A stretch of 31,626 nt of DNA from CALGLS01 sp047626155 (GTDB lineage: Bacteria; Bacteroidota; Bacteroidia; Chitinophagales; Saprospiraceae). Each line of letters begins with the position of its first letter. Within the stretch, counting starts at the first letter, position 1. The notes beneath the pieces were generated by a model. That model made no database searches. It was not told where the DNA came from and saw nothing but the letters and a program-made list of their open reading frames with translations. The position numbers and the translations under genes are program-made. Shown piece after piece: positions 1-7,269 of this stretch. The stretch is taken from NCBI GenBank assembly GCA_047626155.1, contig JBLHRR010000050.1, positions 1-31,626 on the forward strand. Reading direction: 5' to 3'.

Positions 1-23
1 AATTTTAAAATACAAGCTATCCC

Positions 24-464
24 TTAGCTCGCGGCGGGTTCATTGATAATCGATTCATAGATACTAGGGTGTGGATACTCATTCACAAATACATACTTAA
101 TCACATCAAAAGCTGTGATAACACCTTTCAGTTCGTTTTGAAGATTGACTACTGGAAGGGTTTTGAAACGCTTATCCATAAAAAGCTCAGCGGCAGTTCC
201 CACCTTATCTTTTGGAGAAATCTTTATGACATTGGTGTTCATTATCTGCTGAACAGTCTGCTCTGGTGAGACTTTTCCGTTTCTAGCGTTTTGCCATAAA
301 TCATAAGAAGTAATGATTCCGAGGAATTTTCGGTTTTCATCTACTACCGGAAGCTGTTGCAATCGCTTGGCTACCATCATGTTGGAAACCTCGGCTACTT
401 TATCATATGGACCAACTACAACGGGGTCAGAAGACATAATTCTGCGTACTTGTTCGTTCAGCAT
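24..464 (-). CDS. Tandem CBS-domain protein
   Basis: A 146-residue protein made almost entirely of two CBS domains. The repeated signatures are visible as LPVVDENRKFLGIIT (about 38-52) and LPVVNLQNELKGVIT (about 103-117), each preceded by the usual IM..(D/N)P(V)..I..... segment. CBS pairs bind adenine nucleotides and act as energy or ligand sensors; here no catalytic domain is attached, so the partner cannot be named. An in-frame start lies 81 bases further upstream, but the extra N-terminus is not CBS-like and is A/T-rich, so the ATG at 462-464 followed directly by the first CBS domain is preferred. It is a free-standing gene with nadC upstream on the same strand, separated by a strong terminator, so it probably has its own promoter. 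Family assignment is secure; function is not. Confidence 0.85.
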   Translation of the reverse strand: MLNEQVRRIMSSDPVVVGPYDKVAEVSNMMVAKRLQQLPVVDENRKFLGIITSYDLWQNARNGKVSPEQTVQQIMNTNVIKISPKDKVGTAAELFMDKRFKTLPVVNLQNELKGVITAFDVIKYVFVNEYPHPSIYESIINEPAAS

Positions 465-674
465 AATATAAAGTTTAGGATGTTTAAATAAAAGTTTATT
501 ATTTCGGCATATAATCAAATATTGACTAAAAATAGCTAAAAACAAACAAATATCAAAACTTTCTTTCGTTTTAACTGTGACTTTATTGGAAGAATGGAGT
601 TATATATAGTCAGTAAGGTTTAGCCGCCTCTTTCGCATTACAATAAACATAGAATTTCATTAGCTTGGAATGTC

Positions 675-721
675 AAAAAGAAAACCGTCATCCTGAAGAT
701 CAGAATGACGGTTTTCTTTTT
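675..721 (-). terminator. Intrinsic terminator after nadC
   Basis: A perfect 17-bp inverted repeat (675-691 with 705-721, loop 692-704) ends in a run of A on one side and T on the other. It lies 20 bp beyond the nadC stop codon, so it fits as the nadC terminator and separates nadC from the CBS gene. The A/T tracts on both sides would let it work in either direction. Confidence 0.85.
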
Positions 722-741
722 GTACGCTCTGCTATTTTCTA

Positions 742-1632
742 CTACTTAATCACTTTCAAGCTCATATCCATACTTTGAGCGGAGTGTGTCAAAGCCCCGG
801 AGGATATATAATCTACACCACATTTAGCGACTTCGCGCACCGTATTGATGGTGATACCGCCAGAAGCCTCTGTTTGAAAACGCCCACCAACTGTCTGTAC
901 AGCTGCTCGTAATAAAGGCAGCTCAAAATTATCCAACATGATCCGAGTAATATTTCCTACAGCGAGTACCTCATCCAATTCATCAAGGTTACGCACCTCT
1001 ACTGTAATACCCAAGTCCAAATTGTTTTCTTTAAGATAAGCATTGACCTGATTGACTGCATCCGTAATAGTTCCGCAAGCATCGATGTGGTTGTCTTTGA
1101 TCATGATCCAATCGTACAAACCATCTCGATAATTATTACAACCTCCGGTACGCACCGCCCACTTTTCGAGGAAACGTAAGAGCGGTGTTGTTTTTCGAGT
1201 ATCTAAAATTTTCACCGGCAGGTCTTCTACCTCAAAAGCAAATCGATTACTCAAGGTTGCGATTCCGCTCATACGCTGCATAGTATTGAGTACCAAACGC
1301 TCAGCTTGCAATAAAGCGCGGCTGTTGCAGGAAACTTCAAAAACAATGTCACCATAAGCTACTGAATCACCCTCCTTCATGAATACATTTATCTCACTCT
1401 TCGGATCACAGTACTTGAAAATTTCTTTAGCCAATTCGATACCAGCCACTACTCCATCGTCTTTGATTAAGAGTTTAGCTTCACTGATTTGATCTTTAGG
1501 AATACAAGCCAGAGAAGTATGATCGCCATCTCTGACGTCTTCATACAAGGCTTCTTTAATGAAATGAGAAATTTGGTCTGCGCTAATCTGTTCTGTTGAT
1601 AACATAAGAGATGTCGTATTTTCTAGTTGCAT
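742..1632 (-). CDS. nadC: Nicotinate-nucleotide pyrophosphorylase (carboxylating)
   Basis: Quinolinate phosphoribosyltransferase: quinolinate + PRPP gives nicotinate mononucleotide + CO2 + PPi in de novo NAD synthesis in the cytosol. The 296 residues match the usual family length. Family signatures are visible: the ERLVLNTMQRMSGIAT helix (111-126), ILDTRKTTP (142-150) with the substrate-contacting Arg/Lys, RTGGCNNYR (161-169) and the active-site KDNH (179-182), followed by the barrel strands VEVRNLDE and ASGGI. The start at 1632 gives a short leader before the N-terminal domain; a second Met at residue 10 is a possible alternative. A good promoter lies about 55 bp upstream and a terminator immediately downstream, so the gene is monocistronic. 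nadA and nadB are not in the window. Confidence 0.95.
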   Translation of the reverse strand: MQLENTTSLMLSTEQISADQISHFIKEALYEDVRDGDHTSLACIPKDQISEAKLLIKDDGVVAGIELAKEIFKYCDPKSEINVFMKEGDSVAYGDIVFEVSCNSRALLQAERLVLNTMQRMSGIATLSNRFAFEVEDLPVKILDTRKTTPLLRFLEKWAVRTGGCNNYRDGLYDWIMIKDNHIDACGTITDAVNQVNAYLKENNLDLGITVEVRNLDELDEVLAVGNITRIMLDNFELPLLRAAVQTVGGRFQTEASGGITINTVREVAKCGVDYISSGALTHSAQSMDMSLKVIK

Positions 1633-1687
1633 AATGTTGATTTTTTATTGCTGTCTAGACGTGAGTCGAAATGGCTAGTAACCCTGC

Positions 1688-1717
1688 CAAAATTAGCAAA
1701 TATTCTGTCTTTCCAAA
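1688..1717 (-). promoter_or_regulatory. Bacteroidota-type promoter of nadC
   Basis: Read on the minus strand this is TTTG (1714-1717), 18 bp spacer, TAATTTTG (1688-1695), an exact match to the Bacteroidota sigma-A consensus TTTG-N17-20-TAnnTTTG. Transcription would start near 1680, giving a leader of roughly 45-50 nt before the nadC ATG at 1632. Confidence 0.6.
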
Positions 1718-1811
1718 AATTGGGGTTCATTGGATTCCTAGCTATGTAACGACGAAAAATTAAGTAGCGTTTATTTTTTATAACACATTAGAAATAAAAC
1801 CCCTAACAAAA

Positions 1812-1836
1812 AAAGGCATCCAAAAATGGTGCCTTT
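1812..1836 (-). terminator. Terminator of the outer-membrane protein gene
   Basis: Stem aaaggca (1812-1818) with tgccttt (1830-1836), extended by two more pairs around a bulged T, and an A-rich loop. Upstream on the plus strand is an A run, which becomes the U tract for minus-strand transcription. It sits 70 bp after the stop of the gene at 1906-2631. Confidence 0.6.
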
Positions 1837-1905
1837 CCTTGTAATAATATTGTTTAGGATTATTTTCTCGAGACCAAATAGGCCTTTTTCTTCAGCTAAT
1901 GCTAA

Positions 1906-2631
1906 TTAAAAGATAACGCCAATTCGTAAAGTAAGTGAACCTAAATTAGCTTTAGAATCTTCCTTCTCCATTTCGACGTTGTCCAATACGCCATCATTCT
2001 TAGTCATATCGCTAATACTCGTTTGAAAGTACAAACCTGCAACAATGGAAGTATTTTCATTGATGGTGTATTCTGCACCACCTCCGAGCCCCCAAGACAG
2101 CATGAGTGGGTGCACAACCTCTTTGATATTTTCCTTTTCGGTATCAAAGTCATCCCCTTGTGCAGAGATCGCACCTCGCGATTGCGTACGGAAACCAAGA
2201 ATAAAACGAGGCAATTCGGCATAAGCTCGAATGTATCCAAATTCATTGGTTCTCATCTTAAATCCAAAAGGAATTTCAACATATTGGACTCCATATTTTA
2301 AATTTACGTCCTGAGGAAGCATCCGGTAAAGGTCATCGCTTAATTCGCTGGTTGGCCAGAGGTCTCCTCCAATTTCATGATTAAGTGTTCCTCCCTGATT
2401 GAAGGCGAAGCCTAAACCAAAAGTCAAGGCATAGTTTTCTGCGAAGTATTTTTCTCCGTTTACGGCCAGGCGCATTCCGCCATTTATGCCATTACCTTCT
2501 ATCGTATTGTCATCTGTACGAACCCATGATATGGTTGGGCTGGCTTCAAAGCCAAAACGAAATCCTTCCTGCGCATTGCTAGTCACTAACAATAGGCTTA
2601 AAAATGCAAAAGTCGCTGCAATTTTTTTCAT
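1906..2631 (-). CDS. Outer-membrane beta-barrel protein (PorT/OMP_b-brl-like)
   Basis: A 241-residue protein with a clear signal peptide (MKKIAATFAFLSLLLVTSNA, cleavage before QEG) and then alternating amphipathic strands rich in Gly and aromatic residues: FRFGFEASPTISW, YALTFGLGFAFNQGG, VEIPFGFKMR, LSWGLGGGAEYTI, SIVAGLYFQTSIS, ending SLTLRIGVIF with a terminal Phe as is common for outer-membrane barrels. This is the pattern of the small outer-membrane beta-barrel families abundant in Bacteroidota. No ligand or partner is indicated. Whether it is a true PorT orthologue involved in T9SS cannot be said; PorT-like is only a family-level label. It is transcribed divergently from gldB. Confidence 0.75.
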   Translation of the reverse strand: MKKIAATFAFLSLLLVTSNAQEGFRFGFEASPTISWVRTDDNTIEGNGINGGMRLAVNGEKYFAENYALTFGLGFAFNQGGTLNHEIGGDLWPTSELSDDLYRMLPQDVNLKYGVQYVEIPFGFKMRTNEFGYIRAYAELPRFILGFRTQSRGAISAQGDDFDTEKENIKEVVHPLMLSWGLGGGAEYTINENTSIVAGLYFQTSISDMTKNDGVLDNVEMEKEDSKANLGSLTLRIGVIF

Positions 2632-2690
2632 CTTTGGTGGTTTATGTTTACAATTGTGTGGCCAATGAAATTAAGACTTAGACTTAACGA

Positions 2691-2720
2691 TTGGTCACTG
2701 TGTTTTGTGATTTAATTTTA
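2691..2720 (+). promoter_or_regulatory. Putative gldB promoter
   Basis: TTG (2691-2693), 19-bp spacer, TAATTTTA (2713-2720), one base off the Bacteroidota TAnnTTTG -7 box. If used, the gldB mRNA would carry a leader of about 100 nt that includes the repeat hairpin at 2746-2803. Confidence 0.35.
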
Positions 2721-2745
2721 AGAAAAAGACAGCTATTCAGTTACG

Positions 2746-2803
2746 ATGGCTTTTAGCTTCCCTATAACGTACGATAGTGGGAAGTTAAACTGCCAGCTGC
2801 TGA
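2746..2803. repeat. Heptad-flanked hairpin repeat, copy 1
   Basis: Short dispersed element. The core ctataacgtacgatagtggg (2762-2781) is shared, apart from a CG insertion and one flanking base, with 27871-27892. The left flank has two TTRGCNN-type heptads (atggctt, ttagctt); the right flank read in reverse has tcagcag, ctggcag and ttaactt, so the arms pair imperfectly into a hairpin. It lies between the likely gldB promoter and the gldB start. Confidence 0.7.
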
Positions 2804-2825
2804 ACTGTTGCAAAAAAAAAGAAAT

Positions 2826-3830
2826 ATGATTCAATCCTTTATCAGGCTTTTCTGCCTTACTTTTTTACTATCTATGTTCGCTTGTATAGGCGACAAAGGT
2901 AAAAATATTCCAGATGTTTCACATATTGAAATTGACCTTAGTCTAAAACAATTTGAACGGGAATTACTAGCGATGGATACAAGTAATCTGGAAGCTGGCA
3001 AGGAAAAACTGGCTCAAAGCGACTCTCTCTTTTTTACCGATTTATATATGGGCAAAATTTTGCCAGTCTTACAACGCCCTGATGTCTTTGCTTCTTTTAT
3101 AAAAAGTGAGGAAATTCGTCATCTAATTGATACCGTTGGATTGGTCTATGGTGATTTTGGAGCCGAGAAAAAGCAACTAACAGAAGCTTTTCGTTTTTAC
3201 AAACATTATTTTCCAGAAAGGGAAATTCCCCGAGTAGTTACCTTTATTTCTGAGTATACCTATGGCGCTTTTACCTATGAAGGCATATTGGGAATAGGAT
3301 TGGATTTCTTCCTAGGAGAGAATTATCCGCGTTACGATCCTAATGTTTTCCCAAGATACATCCGACGTACGATGGATAAACCGCACCTCGTTTCCCGAGC
3401 GATGGAAGCTGTGGCCAATGACTTGGTTGGAGATCCAAGAGGAGAAAAGTTATTAGACATTATGATCAACAATGGTAAAGTGCTCTATGTTTTAGATTGT
3501 CTATTACCTCATACGCCGGATAGTATTAAACTAGGCTATACCGGGGCAGAAACAGAATGGTGTGAGCTCAATGAGCTTCAAATCTGGACTCACTTTTTAG
3601 GAGAAGAACTACTTTATTCTACTAGTCTTAGAAATATCCGAAAACTAGTGGATCATAGTCCTAATTCCCCTGGTATGCCCGCCGATGCTCCGGGCCGTAC
3701 TGCTAATTGGACGGGTTGGCAAATAGTGAAAGCCTACATGAAAAGGAATCCCGAAACGACGCTGTCTCAGCTGATTGAGACTACAGATGCTCAGAAAATT
3801 TTAACCAAGGCGAAGTATAAACCGAGATAA
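2826..3830 (+). CDS. gldB: Gliding-motility lipoprotein GldB family
   Basis: A 334-residue exported lipoprotein: basic N-terminus, hydrophobic segment and Cys at residue 20 (..LLSMFAC), then the GldB-type body with IDLSLKQFERELLAMDTSNL near the N-terminus, PDVFASFIKSEEIRHLIDTVG, YFPEREIPRVVTFISEYTYG, LGIGLDFFLGENYPRYDP and a C-terminal TNWTGWQIVKAYMKRNPETTL. GldB is an envelope lipoprotein required for gliding in Flavobacterium johnsoniae; related proteins occur in many non-gliding Bacteroidota, so motility is not proven. An upstream in-frame TTG (2808) would add six residues; the ATG at 2826 gives a conventional signal sequence and was chosen. The lipobox is weak at -3 (Met). tatA follows 111 bp downstream; in flavobacteria gldB neighbours gldC instead. 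Confidence 0.8.
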   Translation: MIQSFIRLFCLTFLLSMFACIGDKGKNIPDVSHIEIDLSLKQFERELLAMDTSNLEAGKEKLAQSDSLFFTDLYMGKILPVLQRPDVFASFIKSEEIRHLIDTVGLVYGDFGAEKKQLTEAFRFYKHYFPEREIPRVVTFISEYTYGAFTYEGILGIGLDFFLGENYPRYDPNVFPRYIRRTMDKPHLVSRAMEAVANDLVGDPRGEKLLDIMINNGKVLYVLDCLLPHTPDSIKLGYTGAETEWCELNELQIWTHFLGEELLYSTSLRNIRKLVDHSPNSPGMPADAPGRTANWTGWQIVKAYMKRNPETTLSQLIETTDAQKILTKAKYKPR

Positions 3831-3889
3831 GAAGTCATTTTATTGTCTCTTTTCTCAATAAAGCCTACACTAAAAGCGTACAATATAGA

Positions 3890-3919
3890 AATAAGACTGT
3901 ATTTTTGTATAGTCTTATT
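3890..3919. other. Hairpin between gldB and tatA
   Basis: Perfect 9-bp stem aataagact (3890-3898) with agtcttatt (3911-3919), loop of 12 containing five T. No U tract follows the stem, so it is not a classical terminator. It lies 22 bp before the tatA ATG and could shield or expose its translation start. Confidence 0.35.
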
Positions 3920-3941
3920 ATCACTCAAAAATTAATTGATT

Positions 3942-4169
3942 ATGAATACGATATTACTATTTGGTTTTGGTGGTTACGAAGCTGTTCTCGTTCTTTTTGC
4001 TATTCTTCTATTATTTGGTGGAAAGAAAATTCCAGAATTAATGCGTGGCTTAGGTAAAGGAATCAAAGAATTCAATAGCGCCAGAGCAACGATAGAAGGA
4101 GAAATCAAGGAAGGCATGCGTGACCAGGATCGAAAAGCTTCTGATGCACAAAAGAAGGCGGAAGAGTAA
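3942..4169 (+). CDS. tatA: Sec-independent translocase subunit TatA/E
   Basis: A 75-residue protein with the TatA architecture: a single N-terminal membrane segment (about 7-25, GGYEAVLVLFAILLLFGGKK), the hinge and amphipathic helix IPELMRGLGKGIKEFNSAR (about 28-46), then a charged soluble tail rich in Lys/Glu/Asp. TatA oligomers form the passage for folded proteins exported by the twin-arginine pathway; TatB and TatC are not in the window. The ATG at 3942 was preferred over an in-frame TTG two codons upstream. Whether it is functionally TatA or TatE/B cannot be told from sequence, though the FGGKKIPEL motif fits TatA. Confidence 0.9.
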   Translation: MNTILLFGFGGYEAVLVLFAILLLFGGKKIPELMRGLGKGIKEFNSARATIEGEIKEGMRDQDRKASDAQKKAEE

Positions 4170-4200
4170 AAATGCTTTGCGCAAAATAAGCAATCTCTGT

Positions 4201-4240
4201 TTGCACCGAAGAACCGCAATGAGCGACTCCTTCGGTGCAA
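4201..4240. repeat. Inverted repeat with accgcaatgag loop, copy A
   Basis: Perfect 11-bp stem ttgcaccgaag (4201-4211) with cttcggtgcaa (4230-4240). The loop carries accgcaatgagcga, which recurs with one change (accgcaatgagtga) in the hairpin at 5259-5297. It lies between tatA and the convergent cysQ and may stop transcription, but no T run follows. Confidence 0.5.
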
Positions 4241-4328
4241 GCAGTAGGCTTAGCTTCCTCTAACAAAACACATTTCGATGAAACGCTATTCTGTTTTTTC
4301 GTCAATAGAATGAATTTCAATTTCCATC

Positions 4329-5117
4329 CTAGTCCTTTTTTCCTCCATAAGCTATAAAAAACGGGTTCAGCAGATTTCGTTTATTGTACCGGACTTTTCC
4401 TCCTGTTTCTTCATCAATTACCGCTCCCCCAGCCTCTTCCAAGATTATTTGTGCTGCAGCTGTATCCCATTCCATAGTAGGTGCTAGTCTTGGATATAAA
4501 TCCGCCGCTCCATTCGCCAATATCAAAAACTTTAACGAACTCCCTTTTGATACTAAAACGGGGTTCAACAATGCATCTACAAATTCTTTTGTTGCTTCGT
4601 TTTGATGTGAGCGGGAACAGACGACGCGTAGGTTTTCATCTGCCATGTTAAAATTTGCTGCTGCTAATTGTTCCTCTACTTTTTCCGTTACCAACCAGGC
4701 ACCCTCCCCTTTTGCTCCCCAGTACATTTCATCCAGGCAAGGCGTATATACTACTCCAAGGACAACTTCATTATTTTTGACCAGCGCGATATTGACCGTA
4801 AATTCACCATTACGTTTGATGAATTCTTTCGTTCCATCCAGCGGATCAATCAGCCAATAGTATTCATAATCTTTACGCGTTTCATAGTCTACCAATTTAT
4901 TTTCCTCAGAAATTATAGGGAATTGCTGACTCAGCTTTTCTAAACCATCACAAATTACTTCGTTTGATTTTTTATCGGCAATAGTTAGTGGAGACTCATC
5001 TGCTTTCTGCTCTACCTGCATATCGGCTCCTCTGTTATAGATGGATAAGATGGCATTTCCTGCTTCCCGTGCGATGGGTAATACTTCTAGTGCTAGTGTT
5101 TTTAAATTCATTTTCAT
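4329..5117 (-). CDS. cysQ: 3'(2'),5'-bisphosphate nucleotidase CysQ
   Basis: Inositol-monophosphatase superfamily enzyme (262 residues) that hydrolyses 3'-phosphoadenosine 5'-phosphate (PAP) to AMP + Pi, removing the inhibitory by-product of sulfate activation or sulfotransfer. The lithium-sensitive phosphatase motifs are visible: metal-ligand Glu in ISEEN (69-73), DPLDGTKEF (91-99) and MEWDTAAAQ (215-223) with Asp218. DGTKEF rather than DGTxNF is the CysQ-type variant. The start at 5117 was used; a second Met two codons later is equally possible. The sulfate-assimilation genes often linked to cysQ are absent here. A tandem (TTAACNN) array begins immediately upstream of the start codon. Confidence 0.92.
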   Translation of the reverse strand: MKMNLKTLALEVLPIAREAGNAILSIYNRGADMQVEQKADESPLTIADKKSNEVICDGLEKLSQQFPIISEENKLVDYETRKDYEYYWLIDPLDGTKEFIKRNGEFTVNIALVKNNEVVLGVVYTPCLDEMYWGAKGEGAWLVTEKVEEQLAAANFNMADENLRVVCSRSHQNEATKEFVDALLNPVLVSKGSSLKFLILANGAADLYPRLAPTMEWDTAAAQIILEEAGGAVIDEETGGKVRYNKRNLLNPFFIAYGGKKD

Positions 5118-5162
5118 TTAACTTTTAACTCTTAACCATTAACGGTTAACTTCCCTCTATGG
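5118..5162. repeat. Heptanucleotide array (TTAACNN)5 plus core remnant
   Basis: TTAAC occurs at 5118, 5125, 5132, 5139 and 5146, an exact 7-bp period over five units with variable last two bases. It continues into ccctctatggtg (5153-5164 region), resembling the start of the core seen at 2761 and 27870. Units at 5132 and 5144 also form a ttaacc/ggttaa hairpin. The array abuts the cysQ start codon, so it lies in that gene's leader or promoter. Confidence 0.75.
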
Positions 5163-5180
5163 TGTTAGATGCGGATACTC

Positions 5181-5215
5181 ACGCAGAGAGTCAAGCGTTC
5201 GCCCTGCGGCCTCTG
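5181..5215. repeat. Dispersed G/C-rich repeat, copy 1
   Basis: Contains acgcagagag (5181-5190) and ctgcggcctctg (5204-5215). Both words recur in reverse orientation at 29977-29986 and 29886-29897. Here they are 13 bp apart; in the other copy they are 79 bp apart. Confidence 0.55.
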
Positions 5216-5258
5216 TATGATTAAAAAATACGTTCGATACAACTCTTATTTACTATAT

Positions 5259-5297
5259 ATTTCACTCACCTTATAGTGCTACCGCAATGAGTGAAAT
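5259..5297. repeat. Inverted repeat with accgcaatgag word, copy B
   Basis: Perfect 10-bp stem atttcactca (5259-5268) with tgagtgaaat (5288-5297). It shares accgcaatgag (5281-5291) with the hairpin at 4201-4240, though here the word spans loop and stem. It is located in the galE upstream region. Confidence 0.4.
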
Positions 5298-5388
5298 ACC
5301 CTGAACCTATAAATACATTTTACTTATCAATTCTTTAAACGCACAAAATAATTAACTTTACCATAAAGAACGTAATAGAGTTACAATT

Positions 5389-6426
5389 ATGACAAATAAA
5401 AAAGTACTAGTATCGGGTGGCTGTGGATATATCGGAAGCCATACTTTAGTGGATTTAATCAGCAATGGTTTTGATGCTATCTCAGTTGATAACAATATCA
5501 ATTCTGATCTTCAACCACTAGAAGGAATAGAAGCCATTACGGGCAAGCGAGTAAAGAACTATAATGTAGACCTTTGTAATCTGGAACAAACAAAAGCTGT
5601 TTTTTCCGAAAATCCAGACATTGTTGGTGTCATCCATTTTGCTGCTTTAAAAGCAGTTGGAGAATCTGTTGAGCAGCCTTGGCACTACTTTCACAACAAC
5701 CTCAACAGCTTGCTAAACCTTATGGCTTGCTGCAAAGAATTTAAGGTTGATAATTTCATTTTCTCTTCTTCCTGCTCTGTTTATGGCAATACAAAAGTAC
5801 TCCCTGTAACAGAAGATACCCCAACAGAAACAGCGGAAAGTCCCTATGCCAGAACCAAGCAAATGGGAGAAGATATACTCCGCGATTTTTGCATTCCAAA
5901 TAAAAATTTTAACGCCGTACTCCTTCGCTATTTCAACCCTGCTGGCGCTCACGACTCTAGTCTCATCGGAGAATCTCCAGTAAATAAAGCATTGAATTTA
6001 ATTCCCGTTATTACGGAAACAGCTATTGGAAGAAGAGATGGATTTACCGTTTTCGGCACAGACTACGATACCAGAGATGGCAGCTGCATCCGTGATTACA
6101 TCCACGTAATGGATCTTGCTAATGCACATACCAAAGCATTGCAATACCTCTTGGAAAACAAAAATGAAAGTAACTGTGAAGTTTTCAATCTCGGATTAGG
6201 CGAAGGCGCCACTGTATTGGAAGCCATTCACGCTTTTGAAAAAATGACAGGCATCGAACTTAAATATGAATTGGGACCAAGAAGAGCAGGAGATGTCATC
6301 GCTATTTATGCCGATAATTCCAAGGCAGCGACCCAGCTGGGGTTCAGTCCATCAAAAGGCATTGAAGAAATCATGCTTACCGCGTGGGAATGGGAGAAAA
6401 AACGCTCTGCAACAGTGGAGTCTTAA
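5389..6426 (+). CDS. galE: UDP-glucose 4-epimerase
   Basis: Extended short-chain dehydrogenase/reductase (345 residues) that interconverts UDP-glucose and UDP-galactose with tightly bound NAD. Visible: NAD-binding GGCGYIGSH (10-18, GxxGxxG), HFAALKAVGESV (83-94), the catalytic Ser128 in FSSSCSVYG, and YxxxK as Tyr153/Lys157 in SPYARTK with the expected 25-residue Ser-Tyr spacing; also RYFNPAGAH and DGSCIRDYIHVMDLA. The C-terminal substrate half ends with GFSPSKGIEEIMLTAWEWE. Length and motif order are typical. It is a single gene, with the Leloir genes galK and galT not seen nearby, so it may serve surface polysaccharide synthesis as well as galactose use. Confidence 0.96.
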   Translation: MTNKKVLVSGGCGYIGSHTLVDLISNGFDAISVDNNINSDLQPLEGIEAITGKRVKNYNVDLCNLEQTKAVFSENPDIVGVIHFAALKAVGESVEQPWHYFHNNLNSLLNLMACCKEFKVDNFIFSSSCSVYGNTKVLPVTEDTPTETAESPYARTKQMGEDILRDFCIPNKNFNAVLLRYFNPAGAHDSSLIGESPVNKALNLIPVITETAIGRRDGFTVFGTDYDTRDGSCIRDYIHVMDLANAHTKALQYLLENKNESNCEVFNLGLGEGATVLEAIHAFEKMTGIELKYELGPRRAGDVIAIYADNSKAATQLGFSPSKGIEEIMLTAWEWEKKRSATVES

Positions 6427-6436
6427 AGCTTCAATA

Positions 6437-6472
6437 GCTATAAAAGACCCTATACTAAGGGTGTTTTATAGC
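6437..6472 (+). terminator. Hairpin after galE
   Basis: 14-bp stem with a single mismatch (6437-6450 with 6459-6472, loop tatactaa), starting 10 bp after the galE stop. The 3' arm carries its own T run (gttttata), but no long U tract follows. It is a likely galE transcript end or 3' stabiliser. Confidence 0.55.
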
Positions 6473-6544
6473 TCAAATACTTGAAAAAAAATCTACTATC
6501 CCCTTTTTGTTTTAATTCTCCTAAAAACTTTCGATCTTTACCTA

Positions 6545-6640
6545 ATCAAGTTTATGGGTGGCCTTCTTCGGGAGGCAATGTCATAGGGTGTCCAGAAGAC
6601 TTGCTGCCTTGTTGGATGTAAGTTCGACAAGGTTTTTTTT
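6545..6640 (+). ncRNA. Putative small RNA of unknown family
   Basis: Between galE and the convergent lipoprotein gene there is a region of about 95 nt that looks like a stand-alone RNA. It has a 6-bp hairpin capped by a UUCG tetraloop (gccttc 6561-6566, ggaggc 6571-6576), a second possible stem pairing ggca (6574-6577) with tgcc (6605-6608), and a strong intrinsic terminator at its 3' end. Upstream, a T-rich -33-like stretch (tttttg, 6504-6509) and gatcttta near 6533-6540 loosely resemble a Bacteroidota promoter. The signal recognition particle core (AGGTCCGGAA..GCAG) is absent. It could instead be the 3' UTR of galE, although galE already has a hairpin at 6437. Boundaries are approximate. 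Confidence 0.35.
6607..6640 (+). terminator. Strong intrinsic terminator
   Basis: Stem ccttgttg (6607-6614) with cgacaagg (6625-6632, one G-U pair), 10-nt loop, followed immediately by eight T (6633-6640). It is directional for the plus strand only, ending galE read-through or the putative small RNA. Confidence 0.8.
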
Positions 6641-6654
6641 GACTAGGTCTTGGT

Positions 6655-7269
6655 CTAGTCTTTTCTAGTTAAAACCGCCCGTTGCATCACGTTATAAGGC
6701 ATCGTTTCTACTATCGGAATCTCTTCCTCCCCTAGTTTTGTCCCTCCAGTTACGCTTATTGGCTCCCTTCCTCCAGCAAAAATTTCGAATATTATTTCAG
6801 GGCCTCTTTTTTCATAAGTGGCCTGAATGAAGCTTTTGCCAACTGTGTACCAACTGACCAGCTTATTGTCAAAGAGGTAACTCTCTATGAGAATCGAATT
6901 CTTTTCATCTACAATATAGCGCCCTTTTTCTTGATCAACTATTTTAAGAACATAGAGCTTTTCTACGTTTTCCTCCTTTGAATCTCCCTGATCGTAAGTC
7001 GTCACCCATTTGTATTCATCAGCAGTAGCTGTTGGTGCTATAATGGTTTCCATTGGGATGCTTTGCACGATGGTACTGCCTTTCCATATCTTTAAATCTC
7101 CAGTCCAGGTTCCTGCCCAAGATTCAGGAAAGGGTAAAGTATCTCTTGGTGATATTGTTGTTTTCCCAATTACTGGAGTAGATGGCGCCTCTACGACGGA
7201 ATCGGCATTTGATTGCTTGCAACCCAAAACGGCAAAGCAGAGTATAATAAACAGACTTAGGACATGCAT
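6655..7269 (-). CDS. Hypothetical lipoprotein
   Basis: A 204-residue protein with a textbook lipoprotein signal: MHVLSLFIILCFAVLGC, lipobox VLGC with Cys17. The mature part begins with a Ser/Pro/Thr-rich spacer (to about residue 45) and then FPESWAGTWTGDLKIWKGS, a start common in lipocalin-like or similar beta-rich domains (W-x-G-x-W-x-G), followed by alternating strands such as KLYVLKIVDQEKGRYIVDE and LVSWYTVGKSFIQATYEKR. No catalytic motif is recognised. An in-frame start 60 bases upstream would put 20 polar residues before the signal, so the ATG at 7267-7269 was chosen. It is convergent with galE and divergent from the M1 peptidase. Function unknown; envelope-anchored location is well supported. 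Confidence 0.75.
   Translation of the reverse strand: MHVLSLFIILCFAVLGCKQSNADSVVEAPSTPVIGKTTISPRDTLPFPESWAGTWTGDLKIWKGSTIVQSIPMETIIAPTATADEYKWVTTYDQGDSKEENVEKLYVLKIVDQEKGRYIVDEKNSILIESYLFDNKLVSWYTVGKSFIQATYEKRGPEIIFEIFAGGREPISVTGGTKLGEEEIPIVETMPYNVMQRAVLTRKD

Noticed and set aside
2808..2825. TTG start for gldB
   Set aside because: The ATG at 2826 gives a normal signal sequence; the six extra residues are Lys/Arg-rich and come from an A run.
6541..6640. Signal recognition particle RNA (ffs)
   Set aside because: The invariant domain IV core (AGGTCC-GGAA-GGAAGCAG) is absent; only a loose resemblance around gtccagaag...gctgcc.
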